Source of the DNA: Podocnemis expansa
Lineage: Eukaryota > Chordata > Testudines > Podocnemididae
Direction of reading: 5' to 3'
Assembly (NCBI GenBank): GCA_007922195.1
Contig: ML682005.1
Span: 25,951,015-26,015,014 of the forward strand
Length of the DNA: 64,000 nucleotides
Under the pieces are notes generated by a model. The model did no database searches. It was not told where the DNA came from and was given only the letters and a program-made list of their open reading frames with translations. Shown piece after piece: positions 1-10,037 of this stretch (position 1 is its first letter; each line of letters begins with the position of its first letter). The position numbers were made by a program, and so were the translations under genes.

Positions 1-814
1 AATCATCCTAGTGGAATTTTATAAAAAGGTATTATGAATTTTATAAAATGTTTTTGGTCTCAAGTTTAATAAAATTTCATTTTTACAAAATCTGTATTTA
101 GATCCAACTGCAAGTTGACAATGACCCTTTAAAGGGCAACCCACATGTATCCCACACGTGTTAAGAAAAAGTCTGATTCAACACTATTAGAAGATACCTT
201 GAGTGGTTGAAGAAGACAGGTTTCACCATACATCAGAATATATTAAAGCTCGAGCAACAATTCAAATATCTAAACCAACTACTTGATAAAGAACAACAAC
301 TGCAGCATATCCTGCCATACAGGTGAAATGGTTAAAGACAATTCATGCCTTTGCAATGACCAAACTTTTGTATTTCACCCAGTATTGGCGTGAACATTAC
401 TTTCCTACTGTGACTCTTTTGAATATAAGGTAATAACTACCTTTACCTTATTCCTAATGGAACTACACGGTGTGTATATACTGATTAGGCAGCTTTGTGT
501 CTCCCCTTTCTTTGTGTAGTAATTTGGAAATCTAAGCCACATCCAAATCCTACTCTTAGTTATACACACAGCTGATGTCTGCATTAAGAACAGTGAGAAC
601 AGAATTTGTACCTTCACCTTTAAATGTATTCAAACAAAGAGTCTATTTCCACAATATTAAATAATAAAACTGTAAAATACACAGTCACTTGTTTTATTTT
701 GATCATTATATGCAAAACCTACATGCTACAACTAAAGCAATTTTTTTTCATTTTACAGTATAAGTAAAAAGGAAATAAAATTTATTTTGTGGTTTCATGA
801 ATATTCCATTTAAA

Positions 815-895
815 ATTAGATGGACTATTCCCAGGGGATGATCTCATGAGGTCCCTTCCAGCCCTATGATTTGATTGATTGATTGATTGATTGAT
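815..895 (+). mobile_element. CR1 3' tail with GATT microsatellite
   Basis: The sequence GATGGACTATTCCCAGGGGA through GAGGTCCCTTCCAGCCCTAT is the CR1 3' untranslated end. It runs into seven or so tandem GATT units (about 868-893), which probably grew from the CR1 terminal ATGATT repeats. Confidence 0.8.
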
Positions 896-1186
896 AAGGG
901 CTTCTTTACACTTGAAATGTTACACAGCTTTACTGGTTCAGTAATGGGAATGGTGCTCCTACCAATACTGTTAATCTACCTACCTAAAAGGTAGAGCTAG
1001 CTAGACAGAATTCTTCCATCAATCTAGCACTGTCTACGCGGGGGTGGGGGGTGGGGTAGGCTGGCTTAACTATGGCCAGGTCTACAATGGTGGTGAAATT
1101 CAATGGCAGTCAATGGGAGTTATGCAAGCAGTGCAGAACAGCTTGCTTAACTCCAATCAACTTCCTAAACCACCTTCAGCATAGAG

Positions 1187-1997
1187 AGGGGTGTCAAACT
1201 CAATGTGGGGAGCCACACTGGAGGGCAGGATACCTGTTGTGGTCCATGTGTCCACATGGGCTCCCCAATCCTTTTTCCAGCTACGTTCAAAGTGGCATGG
1301 CTCTCCTTTCCCCTCCCCGAACCTGCAGGCTCTCCCACACCTTTCCCTGTCCCTACCCTGTGGGCTCCCCTTTGCCATGCTGGCTCCCTGATCCCCCCTT
1401 CTCCTATTGTGCATGTCCCAGATCCCTCTTCCCCTGCTTGGCTGCTCCCAGACCCCCTTCTTCCATTTCCATTTCCCTTACCATTCTGGCAGCAGGCAAT
1501 CAGTCTCAGTCATAGCCACAGGCAGGCTGGGCTCCTGCTTCCCCCCTCCCTGCCCACCCACTGTCAGTCATTCAGCATGGTAGCCTTTGGGTGGCTCAGT
1601 CCTGGCTGGGCTTGATTGACTACATGGGCCCCAGGCTCTTTTTCCTTTTCTTATTTGTGATTCATGCACTGTGCAGTCAATCAGACTAGCATGTCAACTC
1701 ACCGACAGTGAACAGTTGGGGTGGGGGTCAGTGTGGTGGCTCTCTTGAAGTTGTCCCAGCCTGCTGTGACTGAGACTCTGGTTTTCAGACCACAGTAGAG
1801 CTGAGCCTGGATTGTTTGGAGTACTTCCTTTGTTCCCCTGTGCTCTGACTCACTCACATGATCTGAATCAAAAGCATGCTCAGCCCTGCTCTTCAGGGGG
1901 TGGCTGTTTTCTGCTGTTGCAGAGAGCTCCTAAACACAGCCCCGGCAGCAGCTTCGTGGGCCAAATTTGGCCCACGGACCATAAGTCTGACACCCCT
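1187..1997. mobile_element. hAT-like non-autonomous element
   Basis: It opens with AGGGGTGTCAAACTC and closes with AGTCTGACACCCCT, an imperfect terminal inverted repeat of the hAT type. The interior is C-rich and has no transposase. Open frames here (for example 1072-1515, plus strand) have biased composition and no recognisable domain. Confidence 0.7.
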
Positions 1998-2720
1998 AAG
2001 GTAGAGTCTTCACTGTGCTGTGCCAACAGAAAATGTGTTCCTGTCGATGCAGCCCTACACCACTGGAGGCGAAGATTTTATTAAATTGATCTCCAGACCG
2101 ACATAGCAGGTTGTCACTGATCTCTAAGTTGATCTGGAAAGATTGATCTAACTGTAGCAAATTTACTGCTGTCAGTGCAGACGTGGCCTATGTCACTCAG
2201 AGGTGTGGATTTTTCACATTTTTCCTGAGTGGGATAGGGGCACCATTTCAGATTCTGGTAGCGGACAGAGGAATTTTAACTGTGATTTCAGGTGCTACTC
2301 AGGCACCTGAAAACTCTCCATTATTTTGCAGATAACAATTTAGAAATAGGCTAATAAGCTGACAGAAGCATTGTAGCTAATACTTTTATTAAGAAAGAAA
2401 AAAATATATGCATCAATTAAAGCCATATTTTAATTTTATATATAAATTTATGTTATTCCAGCCAAGACAAGTTCGGCATTTTAGAACTCACTACTCAAAT
2501 AATTAAATTTAAGTATAAAAAAAATAAAATTATTAAATGAACAGATCAGGGAAAAAACTAAAATAACAGCACTGTATTCCTTAAATTTAGAAAATACAAA
2601 ATTACAGGGAATACATGAGTATTGAACCTTTTGATAGGAAGTACCAAGAAGTAGTGACATCAGCAGCAACAATATAAGTATGTGGGACAGAATGTGTATA
2701 TTGGGGAAGGGCTGAAGACA

Positions 2721-2754
2721 AAGAGAGAGAGAGGAAGAGAGAGAGAGAGAGACT
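2721..2754. repeat. GA microsatellite
   Basis: Imperfect run of GA dinucleotides with a GAGGAA interruption. Confidence 0.9.
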
Positions 2755-2848
2755 GTGTGTGTTTGGGGAAATGAGGGTGAGAGTGTGAATAGGAGACGTA
2801 TGTGTACACACACATGCCCCCTGCATGAGTGTGTCAATGCACTGTCTC

Positions 2849-3947
2849 CAGGGATTAAAGTAAGGGGGAACACCCCGGAACATATTTTTAGGGAGCCAGC
2901 ATTCTGGCCCCCTAAAAATAGGGGAACACCGAGAACGCCCCCAAAAATAGGGGCATGCACCAGAACACTGTGTTCCAGGGCCCCCTAAAAATAGACAGGA
3001 ATACTGCCAGCCACGCATGGCTGGCAACTGCAATCCTTGCCTGGCCAGAACACAAGAGTCTTCTGGCCATCTGAGAGCTGCTCCGAGGCGGGAGCTTTTA
3101 AAACTCCTGCTTAGAGTAAGCTCTCACTGAGCATGAGCAGAGATGAGCAGTGCCTCTGTGCATGCTTAGTGAGAACTTCCTCTGGCCAGAGGAGCAGCCG
3201 GTAGCCAAGGAGGGACCCAGGGCACTGGCCCAGGCCCTGCCTCAAGCCCAAGGCCACGCCCCCTGGCAAGGGACAGGGTGGCCCAGCATCACCGGCTGGG
3301 GCCAGGGCCAGGAGCGGCCTCCGTGGCCGCGGGCAGCTGAGCCCCAGATCCCCAGCTGGGGACTGGGCTGCCGCCACTGCGGATGGCTTGGCCCCCGATC
3401 CCCCGCCAGGGACAGGGCTGCCGCGGCGGCGGGCACCTGAGCCCCAGATCTCCAGCCCAATCAGGCCAGAGACTGGGAGAGGCAGGGTCCCGCCAGACCC
3501 AGGGCACTAGCACCAGGATTTGGGGCACATGCCCCATGTGCCCAGTGCCAGTGACGCCCCTGCCGGTGACCAGGTAAGGGGGTAGGCGATTGGGGACAGG
3601 GCAGGATCAGCTGGCTGGAGGATGTGGGTGGAGTGAGATTGGGCTGGCTGGGAGAGTGATGGGAGGGAGGGGGGGCAGGATCAGGCTGCCTGGGGGCGGG
3701 GTAGGATTGGGCCAGCTGGAGGGGGTGACTGGGAGAGCGGGGGCGGGTCAGGATCAGGTTGGTGGGGGGGCCCCCACCAGCGCAAGAGGAGCCCAGCCTT
3801 TTTGGAGGGTTCCAGGCCCTCCCCCCCAAATTATACTGTAACCCTTGAGGGGCAGGAGCTGGGGTACAGGAGGGCCCACCCATGTGGTAAGGGGACCCAC
3901 CTGATTAGGAGGGTTCTGGGGCCTGTCAAATTATACTTTAAACCCTG
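2849..3947. mobile_element. hAT element with perfect 8-bp target duplication
   Basis: The termini are CAGGGATTAAAGTA and, inverted, CAGGGTTTAAAGTA (13 of 14). Identical ACTGTCTC octamers flank it at 2841-2848 and 3948-3955. The 1.1-kb interior is G+C-rich and carries CCTATTTTTAGGGG-type repeats near 2880-3000. No transposase is present. A related element lies at 54950-55656. Confidence 0.9.
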
Positions 3948-4945
3948 ACTGTCTCTGTAAGCCAAATACTCAGGTGCCTGACCACTTGTTCAGTTCAACA
4001 GCACCTGTAGCACCTGCTCCTGAACCAGAGGTACCAGCACAGACAGGTTCCACATTGCAGCTCAGCAGCAACCCATTCAGCACACCCATCTCTAGAACTG
4101 GGCAAGCTCCCTCCAGTGCCCTGCTGGCCTCAAAGAAGGGAGACTGCTGCGAGGAAGCTGGAGAGTGGCAGCTACTGGCTGGGCACCCAGTATGGGGCAG
4201 AGTGGCTATGGATGGGGAGGCTAAGTCAAATCTTGGGGTGGCTGTAACCCCTGCAAGTTCCCCCCACCAGTGTGGCCCCTGTTCATAAAATTTTAATATT
4301 TGTATTTAGTACACAACTTGGTGGGGGAGGGGCTGCTGCCCCCTAAATGACACTCACAGTCCATAGCCATGTAGTTGTCAACTTAGCTTTTGAGAGCAGA
4401 CCTGGCCTCAGTCACAAACTACATACAATTCCATATTCTGAAAGATTTTTGGTTTGTTTATTTTAAAAGAAGGCACAGAGCAGTAAGCTCCTAAATAATG
4501 TGTTTTGGTATTTCTGAAAATGAAAGAAGGGTCATCTGTACTGGTAACAAATTATCCTAGTAAAGTAAATGAGTTAATTCCACTGCACTATTCAAGTGCA
4601 CCCCTCTCATACTGCAAATCACTTGCAGGAAAAGACTATTTCCTCCATTTACAATCTTTTCCTACATTGAAAATGGATGTGTTTGTTTTATTTCAGCAGT
4701 ACACAGCCTTATGACTTATCGATAAATCTGTACAGTATCCAACATCCTATGCCCTCATGTCAGTTAAGAGGCTATTTAATCAATGTTAACCTATTCAGCA
4801 GGCCTCTTTTTTCAGGGGTGAGCTTTACACACTTACCCACTAATACCAATCTGCTCTGGTTGTGAGTTGAAAAAAAAAAGGTCATACAAAATTCATATGA
4901 CAGAAGATGTTAGGAGGTGGGACAGCAAAAACACTACTCTGTTGC

Positions 4946-5242
4946 CAGGGCCAGCTCAAGGGGTTGTGGCACCCCAAGCCAACTTTTGATTTGGTGCCCC
5001 CACCATCTCATTCATGGAGGTTGAAAACAGTTTTCCAAAGTGCATAAATCTCCATCATCTGCCTGCAGAGAGATTTAAAGTGCACTCTGCCTACATGACT
5101 TAAGCTTTGGGTTGACTAAAAGTGCCTGAGCTGCTAGGAAAGAGCTGAAGAGGCAGGAGCCAGCCTGATCTTCAGGGTGGCTTGGCGCCCCTAAGAACCT
5201 GAAACCACGTCTGTCTCTTGCCTCACAGTAAAGCTGGCCCTG
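4946..5242. mobile_element. hAT-like element next to a SPIRE1 donor site
   Basis: The ends CAGGGCCAGCTC and inverted CAGGGCCAGCTTTACTG match, and the flanking octamers TCTGTTGC and TCAGTTTC agree at 6 of 8. The inner sequence has GGTGCCCCC-type stretches and no coding potential. Its edge is 42 bp from the donor of exon 5285-5375. Confidence 0.75.
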
Positions 5243-5284
5243 TCAGTTTCTATTTAAAGTTGTCCTTAGATACTGAACACTTAC

Positions 5285-5375
5285 TCTTTCTACCAGAGCC
5301 AGTCTCTTGAAGGGTGTCATCTATTTGGGAAGGAGATACACTGCGGCTGCTTGCTGATTTGTTCATAGACTCCTC
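5285..5375 (-). CDS. SPIRE1: SPIRE1 exon, serine-rich linker (most 3' exon here)
   Basis: This 91-nt exon encodes 30 codons plus one base: EESMNKSASSRSVSPSQ, then IDDTLQETGSGRK. It begins in phase 0, matching the end of 16045-16214, and ends in phase 1. The acceptor is actaccag. I chose the donor gtaagtg after GRK plus A over an upstream gtagaa because it is the stronger consensus. The pattern E-E-x3-K-S-x-S-S-x-S-V-S-P-S matches the human segment EEETLHKSTSSSSVSPS; the second half is diverged. It is the least conserved exon in the set, so confidence is lower. A hAT-like insertion ends 42 bp past the donor. The following exon (KPPKFLP... in human) was not found down to position 1. Confidence 0.8.
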
Positions 5376-6540
5376 CTGGTAGTGAGAAAAATGTGAAGCA
5401 TTAGAATTCTTTAGTCAGCCTCTCTCACTCACCCATCCACCCCTTATGGTACCACTGGTAAACTGTATAATTAAACCAGTGATCTTCCAACAACACACCT
5501 GCAAAGAATAGTGAAACTCATTAGGCCTTTAAAATACAATTCTTCAAGTTCATCTTTTGCTATAAACTGGACTGTATGGTACATACTCCATATATTTAAT
5601 TACAATATTAAAAACAGGAACAGAAAGGCAGGTGCTTCTCTTGTAATCTGCTTTTTTCCCTCAATAATTACTTCTGGCACTGAGAGCCTAGCAGGGATTT
5701 ACAAAGCAAACTAATACAAGTTTGTACCTCATATCAGCAAGAAATCAGGATTCAGCATTTAGCTTCCTCTGGTCTCCAAAGGAAAGAGATGTGACACTGG
5801 TGAACATGCAACCCACTAAAGAGCTATTAATGTAATCACTAATATCCCCATCCCCATTCTCTAATCTCTAATGCTGGCACACTTCTCCATCCCTCTCTGT
5901 TAAAGAAATCTCATTCATTACATAATCATGTTCTCGTCATGCGCCCAGTACTGACTAATTCTGGGAGATGAAGGAGAGTGAAATAGGCTTTGACTGTCAC
6001 TAACACCTTCCATTTAATGGGTGGCTAGAGTCATGCTTCTCTGAATCAACACCATTGTAGTCTGCCCTCACCTAAAACCTGTAGCCTAAACTACCTGATG
6101 CAAACAAGCTCTGGTATATCACAGGAGTCTAACAAAGGAATATAGGGATGAAGAAATGGTTGTGAATACTTTTAAATTCTGACATAAATGCTTCGAACAA
6201 ACGAAGTTTGCACAGTTACCTCCTATAGCCCTGGAATTTACAAATCAAAGAAGTAACTCACTCTCAAAACAAGCAAGCAACTCAGTGATCTCTTAGGCCT
6301 TGTATACACTGAAAATGCTGCGACAATCCCCATGGATCAACGCAGCAGGATCAACTGAATGGCCCGTGTAGACTTATTCAGTCGATCCCAGAAGTGCTTT
6401 CCCTTCGATCCTGTAATTCCACCCCTCCAGAAAGAGTAATGCTGCATCAAAAGGAGAGCATCTCTGGTTGACACAGATGACTGAAGATGCTCCAGTAACT
6501 GGGAATAGACAGCAGCAGTGGAAAAGACTGTTGCTTACCT

Positions 6541-6738
6541 GTAACTGTCATTCTCCGAGAGGTGTTGCTTGTGTCCATTCTCAATTTTGGTGTGCGCACG
6601 CCTGCAAGCACGGTCACCGGAACTTTTTTCCCTCAGCAGCATCGGTAGACCTGGGCGTGAGTGCCCCCTGGTGTCCCACATGGCTGCCGCAGTATATTAG
6701 GATGCCCCGCGTCTGCTGCTGCTCAGTCCCTTCTTTCC
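6541..6738. repeat. DIRS 3' inverted terminal repeat
   Basis: This stretch matches the reverse complement of 12461-12654. Shared landmarks are GTGTCCATTCTCA, GCCTGCAAGCACGGTCACC, TTTTTTCCCTCAGCAG, CCCCCTGGTGTCCCAC and GCCGCAGTATATTAGGA. The outermost 20-30 bp are less similar, as is common for the non-identical ends of DIRS repeats. Confidence 0.9.
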
Positions 6739-6774
6739 GGAAACTCCGAAGTGGGGATGGCGGGCAGGAGTATA

Positions 6775-6871
6775 ATGGACACGAGCAACACCTCTCGGAG
6801 AACAACAGTTACAGGGCAGCAACTGTCTTTCTCCTTCGAGTGCTTGCTCGTGCCCATTCTCAATTTTGGTG
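6775..6871. repeat. DIRS internal complementary region
   Basis: Two pieces sit side by side. Positions 6776-6818 are the reverse complement of the outer end of the 3' repeat (6536-6582, sharing CTCCGAGAGGTGTTGCT). Positions 6826-6871 repeat the outer end of the 5' repeat (CTCCTTCGAGTGCT...CCATTCTCAATTTTGG). A region complementary to both termini is diagnostic of DIRS and is thought to template end joining during circle formation. Confidence 0.85.
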
Positions 6872-7850
6872 ATTCCCAAGCTGTATCAAGGAAGGTGGGC
6901 GGAGTTGCTGCTCAGTGGATTGTAAAATTGCTCTTCCAACCTTCGCATTGTCCCGTGCCTGTTGAACCAGGGCATAGTGGTTTGTGAAAGTGTGGACTGA
7001 AGACCATGTTGCTGCCTGGCAGATATCTGGGAGCAGGACATTAGCCAAGAAAGCAGTGGAGGATGCCTGGGCCCTAGCAGAGTGTGCTAAAATCCAGCCC
7101 GGCAAGAGTATTTGATTGCTTGTAACAGAACTTGATACACTCCACGATCCAGGAGGAAATACGCTGGGAGGACACTGGTTGCTCTTTTACTGTCTGCCAC
7201 CGCCACGAACAGTTGCATGGATTTTCTAAACGAGCTCGTACGTTCTAGATAAAAGGGTAGGGCTCTACGCACGTCCAACGTGTGCCATTTCCTCTCCTCC
7301 CTGGACCTATGGGGTTTAGGGAAGAAAGTTGGGAGAAAAACGTCTTGGCTGCAATGGAATGATGATACCACCTTCGGGATGAAGGCCGGGTGAGGCCTGA
7401 GCTGTACTTTGTCCTTAAAGAATATACTGTATACGGGGTCCGAGGATAGAGCCCTTAGCTCGGACACCCTCCTAGCTGAGGTCACTGCCACTAGTAGTGC
7501 AACCTTCCATGAAAGTATAAGGAGAGGACATGAGGCCATCAGCTTGAACGGAGCCCTTGTCAGGCCTTCAAGAACCAGATTTAAATCCCAGGGTGGTGGC
7601 GGAGGCCTGGACTGCGGGAATAGGTGCTCGATCCCCTTGAGGAAGCGCGACACCAACGGGTGAGAGAAAATCGGCGTTCCCTGAATGGGCTGTCTAAAGG
7701 CCGAAATGGCGGCCAGGTGCACGCTAAGAGATGAGAGAGAGGGAGAGGCCTTGGGCATTGAGATGGCAAAGATAGTCCAAAACCATCTGGACCGCGGCCG
7801 CAGTGGGTGATATGCCCTGAGCCTGAGCCCATGTCGCAAAGCGTTTCCAT
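6860..7850 (-). pseudogene. DIRS tyrosine recombinase, split by a frameshift
   Basis: The recombinase would resolve and integrate the circular DNA intermediate. The N-terminal part lies at the end of a 626-codon minus-strand frame (7087-8967); only roughly the last 240 codons look like recombinase. VTSARRVSEL, about residue 495-505 of that frame, carries the first catalytic Arg (box I). The frame stops at 7087-7089. The rest continues in an overlapping frame at 6860-7105, with the H-x-x-R box (AHSAR, about 7073-7087) and the catalytic Tyr in FTNHYAL (codon at 6974-6976). All four signature residues survive, but no longer in one frame. The first ~380 codons of the long frame are antiregister to RNase H and are probably not a real protein. 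Confidence 0.85.
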
Positions 7851-8240
7851 TTAGCGTGGAAGGCTTCCTGCTGCCTAGAAGGACTGTCTGGACCTGAAGT
7901 GAGCAGGCCCTCTCTTCTTCATTCAGCCATGGAGCCTCCACGCTGTTAGATGAAGTGAGCTGAGGTCCGGGTGAAGCAACCTGCTGTGATCCTGTGAGAG
8001 CAGGTCCGATCATCTGGGGAGTTCCCATGGGGATGCTATGAGCATCTCCAGCAGCATGGAGAACCACAGTTGGCGGGGCCATGCTGGTGCCACTAAGATC
8101 AAGTCTGCTTTGTCTCTTTGTACCTTCAGTACAACCCTCAGCAGGAGTGGTGTTGGGGGAAACGCATACAGTAGACCCCCTGACCAGGACCAGAGGAATG
8201 CGTCTGACAATGACCCGCCCCCTAGAGCGCAAAACTGGAC

Positions 8241-9533
8241 TCACTTTTTGTTCCAGGTCCTGGAAAAGAGGTCCACTTGGGGATACCCCCACTTCCGGAA
8301 AAGCATGTCCACTACCTTGGGATGGAGCGACCAGTCGTGGAGGGGTAGGAACCTCCGACTGAGTTTGTGTGCCTGGGAGTTCTTGACCCCAGGAAGGCAG
8401 TGAGTCATCAGCTGGAAATTGTTCTCTATTGCCAGGTTCCATAGGCTCACTGCCTCCCAGCAGAGTGCCCGGGATCTGGTCCCTCCCTGCTTGTTCACAT
8501 AATACATTGCCACTACATTGTCTGTTAGAACTCTGACGACCTTCCCCTTGATGTGGTGTAGGAAGGCTTTGCAAGCCAGCCAGATTGCCCTCAATTCCTT
8601 TACATTGATATGGAGCGACCTGTCCTTGGGAGACCAACGACCTTGTGTCTGGTCTCCTGTGCTTAGGTGAGCCCCCCACCCTAAGTCCGAGGTGTCCGAC
8701 ACTAGAGTCATTACTGGCTCTTCCGGTGCAAATGGAACCCCCTTCAACATTGTACGTGGACTCTGCCACCAAAGGAGGCTCTGCAAGGCCTGGAGGGGAA
8801 TCGTTACTACCTTGTCCAAGGGGTGTATAGCTGGTGTGTAAGCACTTGCCAAACATAGCTGGAAGGCCCACATCTTTAGGCAGGCTAGGGGAACCACCTG
8901 TGTATATGCCACCATATGGCCTAACAATTGAAGGCAGCGCCGGACCGTAGTAGTGGGGTACTTTCACAACACTGACACTAGCTCCACCATAGTCTCAAAC
9001 CTGTCCTGTGGGAGAAAAGCCCTAGCCACCCACGAGTCTAGCGTAGCACCTATGAAGTCTATTCTTTAAACTGGCACTAGTGTGGACTTTTTCTTGTTTA
9101 TCCGCAGCCCCAAACTGGTGCACGTTTGCAGGGTTATTGCGATGCTTCGTGGTACGCGGCTCCAGGATCTGCCCTTCAGGAGCCAGTCATCCAAGTAAGG
9201 GAATATATGCACCCCCTTTCGTCATAGAGAGGCGGCCACCACTGCCATACATTTGGTGAAAACCCTGGGTGCTGCGGAAAGGCCGAACAGGAGGGCCGTA
9301 AACTGGTAGTGTTGGTTCCCTACCATGAAGTGCAGGTATTTCCTGTGGGCAGGTCGGATCGAAATATGGAAATACGCATCTTTCAGGTCAAGAGTGGCGA
9401 ACCAGTCTCCTGGGTTCAAGGAGGGAATGATGTAAGAGAGGGACACCATACGAAACTTCCTCTTGGGAATAAACTTGTTGAGGGCCCTCAAGTTGAGTAC
9501 GGGCTTCAGGTCTCCGTTGGCTTTTGGTACCAA
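8241..9533 (-). pseudogene. DIRS reverse transcriptase and RNase H, broken
   Basis: The reverse transcriptase palm begins in the frame at 9222-9533, with LNLRALNKFIPKRKF, WFATLDLKDAYFHI and FGLSAAPRVFTK. A TGA at 9222-9224 interrupts it, but the same frame continues to the catalytic YLDD box at 9186-9197. The RNase H domain is in another minus-strand frame at 8241-8927: VSDTSDLGWGAHL holds a catalytic Asp, NVKELRAIWLA holds the Glu, and VLTDNVVAMYYVNKQGG holds the next Asp. At least one frameshift separates the two. The RNase H frame overlaps the recombinase frame, as is usual for DIRS. Confidence 0.88.
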
Positions 9534-10037
9534 AAAATAACGGGAGGAGAAGCCCTTCTTTCCCTTCTCCTCTCATGAGACCCGCGCCACTGCCCTGAGG
9601 GCAAGGAGTGCGTCCACTTCCCTGCCGAGGAATTGTTCATGGTCCAGGTCCCTTGTTCAGGAGGCAGGCGGACAGGGAGAGGGGATCGAGGAAAACTGGA
9701 TAGAGTACCCGTTCCCGATGGCGTCCAACACTCAACAATCTGAGGTAATCTGTGCCCACCGAGGAAAGAAACAGGCAAAACGGTCCAAAAATGGGAGGGA
9801 TGAACCCGAGGGGAAACTGGTTCTGTGCTCTCGAGCGAGTCCTCAAAAGGAGCATTTGTTGGTGCCTGAGCCCAGGTGCCTCCCGCCACTCTGGCAGGCG
9901 GAGCTCACTCCTGTTCCTGAAAAGCTGCGCCTCCCAGCTTGCTGGCGATACCTGTCCCTCTGTCTATGGCTGGGGAACCTCTGTGATTGAGGTCTGTAGT
10001 GGTGTGATGACTGGGCTCTGAACAGGCATCTAGGCGT

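Larger units (their letters stand above)
1..5284 (-). other. SPIRE1: SPIRE1 intron downstream of the last visible exon
   Basis: It holds a CR1 tail with a GATT microsatellite (815-895), a hAT-like element (1187-1997) apparently inside an older TCTAC-ended repeat (roughly 1025-2189), a GA run, a hAT element with perfect target duplication (2849-3947) and another at 4946-5242. About 1-800 and 3950-4940 show no named feature. The next SPIRE1 exon was not found. Confidence 0.6.

Noticed and set aside
405..617. 70-codon minus-strand frame at the left edge
   Set aside because: It has no similarity to SPIRE1 or any domain I know, and its length is within chance for A+T-rich DNA.
1..5284. Next downstream SPIRE1 exon
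   Set aside because: I looked for a KPPKFLP-like phase-1 exon. Nothing convincing was found in the minus-strand frames.
7087..8967. 626-codon open frame taken as one protein
   Set aside because: Its first ~380 codons overlap the RNase H frame of the DIRS element on the same strand. Only the end resembles recombinase.
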